The translations under genes and the position numbers were made by a program. This document shows, piece by piece, positions 63,501 through 64,000 of a stretch of DNA of 64,000 nucleotides (positions are counted from its first letter, which is position 1; each line of letters opens with the position of its first letter). The stretch is taken from the NCBI RefSeq assembly GCF_048771995.1, contig NC_133026.1, forward strand, positions 152,047,001 to 152,111,000, written 5' to 3'. Origin of the DNA: Taeniopygia guttata (Eukaryota; Chordata; Aves; Passeriformes; Estrildidae). The notes beneath the pieces are model-generated. The model did not search any database. It saw nothing but the letters and a program-made list of their open reading frames with translations, and was not told the DNA's origin.

Positions 63501-64000
63501 GAGAAAGCCGTGACGGGATACACAGATCCTCAAACAGGAAGTAAAATATCTCTCTTCCAGGCTGTAAGACAGAAGGTAATAGTCAGGGATCGCGGCATCC
63601 GCCTGCTCGAGGCCCAGCTTGCCACTGGTGGCATCATCGACCCCTGGCATGACCACCGCCTGCCCGTGGAGGTGGCCTACAAACGTGGGCACCTGGACGA
63701 GGACATGTTCCTCCTGCTTTCGGATCCAGATCATGGTAGCAAAGGCTTCAAAGATCCAAACACTCACGAGAAGATCAGCTACAGCCAGCTCCTGCAGAGG
63801 TGTGCCAAAGACAGGGAGAGCGGCTTGTACCTGCTGCAGGTCCTGGAAAAGGAAGGCGACTATTTCTACATTGATGAGCAAACGAAAAATGCCCTCTTGT
63901 GCACAAAGGTACAGGTGCCTGTGGGAAAATACAAGGGACAAGTGTTATCGCTGTGGGAGCTTCTCTGCTCCGAGTACATCACAGAGGAGAGAAGAAAAGA
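57519..64000 (+). CDS. EPPK1: Epiplakin, 5' part (partial at 3' end)
   Basis: Epiplakin is an epithelial cytolinker made almost only of plakin repeat domains; it binds and bundles keratin filaments. The acceptor ctctctctgcag precedes 57484. The ATG at 57519 has A at -3 and G at +4 (MESKPAVNGHAVPSSP). The frame runs open for 2,160 codons to the window end with no intron, as expected for this single-coding-exon gene. Seven repeat domains are present, with LLEAQAATG-type cores near 57784, 58511, 59506, 60466, 61423, 62398 and 63374, separated by linkers such as VSLWELLCSEYITEE. The first two are the most divergent (GSISDP; VQASTGSLTDP), as in mammals. Domains 3, 6 and 7 contain GIRLLEAQIATGGIIDP-type blocks very close to plectin. 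The human protein is more than twice this length, so most of the gene lies beyond the window. Confidence 0.95.
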   Translation, partial: MESKPAVNGHAVPSSPREDVSGTNHLCQDVMPCKQQKAAGRDAGPTAPREPSETAGSIAGVYIEASKRVMSFYEATREHLLSLDSALCLLEAQAATGSISDPLRSCRVPVAEAVRTGLVGLELKERLLSADRAATGFVDPYTEEKISLYQAIQKELVGREQGVRLLQAQMATGGIIDPATGGRLPADVACEKGYLDEEMSQLASDPGNEDSKVFLEPSTLERVTYSELRKRCVVDPASGFLLLPLQITFPGLGGRRVSSRDLMDSGIISSEVFRGLEEGRISAQEVAENDIVQHFLRGTRSVAGVVLPSGEQKSLYQALREHLLVPGAALMLLQVQASTGSLTDPLKNKIYSVDEAVRVGLVGPELYEKLSSAEKAITGYRDPSTGEMLSLFQAIRKGFVPRDHGLCLLEAQGATGGVIAPGRYLRVPMQTACEWGYLDEATRELLSSPPEEVKGFFDPGSKEKLSYAELLQRCVTDASTGLLLLPLTGDGSKGPQGTLKGFFDHETQTALENTQVPVAVGKFKGKSVSLWKLLFSDYIQGEQRAALAQQFLAGMLSLPGLGEAIRAAVEEKAATANVTFKGLRDQVTADQLLSSEIINKDLFKKLKEGETSAKEVVSMDTVRKYLQGTGSIGGLLLPDSQEKISIYQAKRKGLLRPGTSLILLEAQAATGFVIDPAANKRYSVDEALRANVIGPDVYDKLLAAEKSVTGYRDPYSGAKISLFQAMQKDLIVRDHGIRLLEAQIATGGIIDPVNSHRIPVEVAYKRGYFDKKMNLILSDPSDDTKGFFDPNTHENLTYLQLKEKCITEPSTGLCLLPLNSRKRQFVDEATRQVFRSSWLPVRFGRLRGEKVSVWDLLNSEYFSEGRRREIFNHFQLRKLSLEQIRLMLEEEMKKWAPIKFPAIRGNVSAYHLMETGVIDRALLEQVLEGSVTPEQVLHMDSVRKYLYGSGSIGGIVLQPSNQRMSIYEAMKQNIVVPGVALPLLEAQAATGFIIDPVNNQKLCVDEAVKEGVIGPDVHEKLQQAEGAVTGYKDPFTGKKIPLFQAMKKGLIADKQAMQLMEVQMATGGIIDPTCGHHIPLESAQQRGCLDEDTSKALSKPSDDHRVFCLPDSKESVTYAELIQHCQKDDVSGFHLLPLAQTAAPAYTDEQIQRIFKETMVKEKGVSLWELVHSGYFTEEQRSDFMEKFRSKELSLEQLVALVLRLVGEMEMKARTQISLEGLRGSVPVVWLLDTGIISQKTFEELAQGVRTAEEVAAMESVQRYLKGTGSIAGVFIEASKQKMSIYDAMKNNLLLPGVALRLLEAQAATGYLTDPATNRRFSVRDAVRAAVVGEELSEKLLLAERAVTGYTDPYTGGSISLCQALRKELIPLAEAVPLLEAQLATGGVVDPTHHLHLPLQAACRYGFFDEHLNQTLSQLDDSTKTFFDPNTKENVTYQQLKDRCIREAESGLWLLPLSENAMFCVDEQTMKVLKSVTVCVNVGRFKGQTVSVWDLLNSEYFSDSKRRELVQKYKDEKAEVLQEITTIITTIIQETEARGKKFEFKGLRKRVSASDLFQSQLIDKKTLDELNQGKKTVKEVTEMESVRRYLEGSNFIAGVLIQPSNEKMSIYQAMWKGILRPGTALVLLEAQAATGYIIDPEKNKKFSVEEALEVGLIGGEIFEKLLCAERAVTGYTDPYTKAPMSLFEAMNQGLIVKSHGIRLLEAQIATGGIIDPVHSHRVPVEVAYKRGYFDQEMNQILSDPSDDTKGFFDPNTHENLTYMQLLERCVQDPETGLYMLQVVKEGGKYFYIDESTKQALRSKPLQVKVGKFKDQTVSVWEVLCSHYISEQKRKELVMQYKSKTLALEELISLILKIIEDTERRGEALKIKGLRGEVSVSELFNSEIIDKKTLDQLHDGSLTLASLAKRDTIQRYLDGTGCIAGVLLPLRKEVMSIYQALKEGLLTEQCALGLLEAQAATGFLLDPRNNQRLSVDEAVSSGLVGSELREQLLSAEKAVTGYTDPQTGSKISLFQAVRQKVIVRDRGIRLLEAQLATGGIIDPWHDHRLPVEVAYKRGHLDEDMFLLLSDPDHGSKGFKDPNTHEKISYSQLLQRCAKDRESGLYLLQVLEKEGDYFYIDEQTKNALLCTKVQVPVGKYKGQVLSLWELLCSEYITEERRK

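Overview
The window is vertebrate nuclear DNA, most likely from a bird. It has GC-rich split genes with canonical GT-AG introns, dense minisatellites and CpG-rich patches. It carries two CR1 LINE 3' ends of the bird/reptile type, and a solo LTR nested in one of them. No bacterial, organellar or CRISPR features are present.

Three genes lie head to tail on the + strand, all from the plakin/spectraplakin superfamily. (1) 1-12.57 kb is the 3' part of PLEC (plectin): three small exons at the plakin/rod junction, the single giant coiled-coil rod exon, and the giant last exon with six plakin repeat domains, the filament-binding linker and the GSR tail, then a poly(A) signal. (2) 21.1-47.6 kb is a complete gene of about 38 coding exons. 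It encodes a predicted protein of about 2,060 residues with a short N-terminus starting MGNS, a spectrin-repeat rod of about 14 repeats, two EF-hands, a GAS2 microtubule-binding domain and a short Ser/Arg tail. This is the tail half of a MACF1/dystonin-type spectraplakin, without calponin-homology, plakin or plectin-repeat domains. I derived every exon from 23,734 to 46,886 from splice sites, and the phases match at each junction. (3) 57.5-64.0 kb is the 5' part of EPPK1 (epiplakin), one intronless run of at least seven plakin repeat domains that leaves the window open.

The order PLEC, then spectrin rod-EF-GAS2, then EPPK1 is the main discovery candidate. Mammalian plectin lacks the spectrin rod-EF-GAS2 tail of invertebrate spectraplakins and of MACF1/DST. 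Here such a tail sits immediately downstream of plectin as a separate gene with its own CpG-island promoter. The simplest inference is a relic of the ancestral spectraplakin tail at the plectin locus; a local copy of a MACF1/DST tail is the alternative. Two small phase-compatible exons near 18.6-19.1 kb suggest a longer isoform starting upstream.

The introns of gene 2 are mostly minisatellite arrays (periods of about 15, 21, 30, 31, 32, 40, 42 and 95 bp), several touching splice sites. They also hold a CR1, a solo LTR with a clear 6-bp target duplication, and an antisense retroviral reverse-transcriptase fragment. The intergenic stretches (12.57-18.6, 19.1-21.1 and 47.6-57.5 kb) show no convincing protein-coding gene. 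They hold CpG-rich patches, a possible TATA-type promoter with a non-coding EPPK1 exon near 52.8 kb, and a CR1 just upstream of EPPK1.
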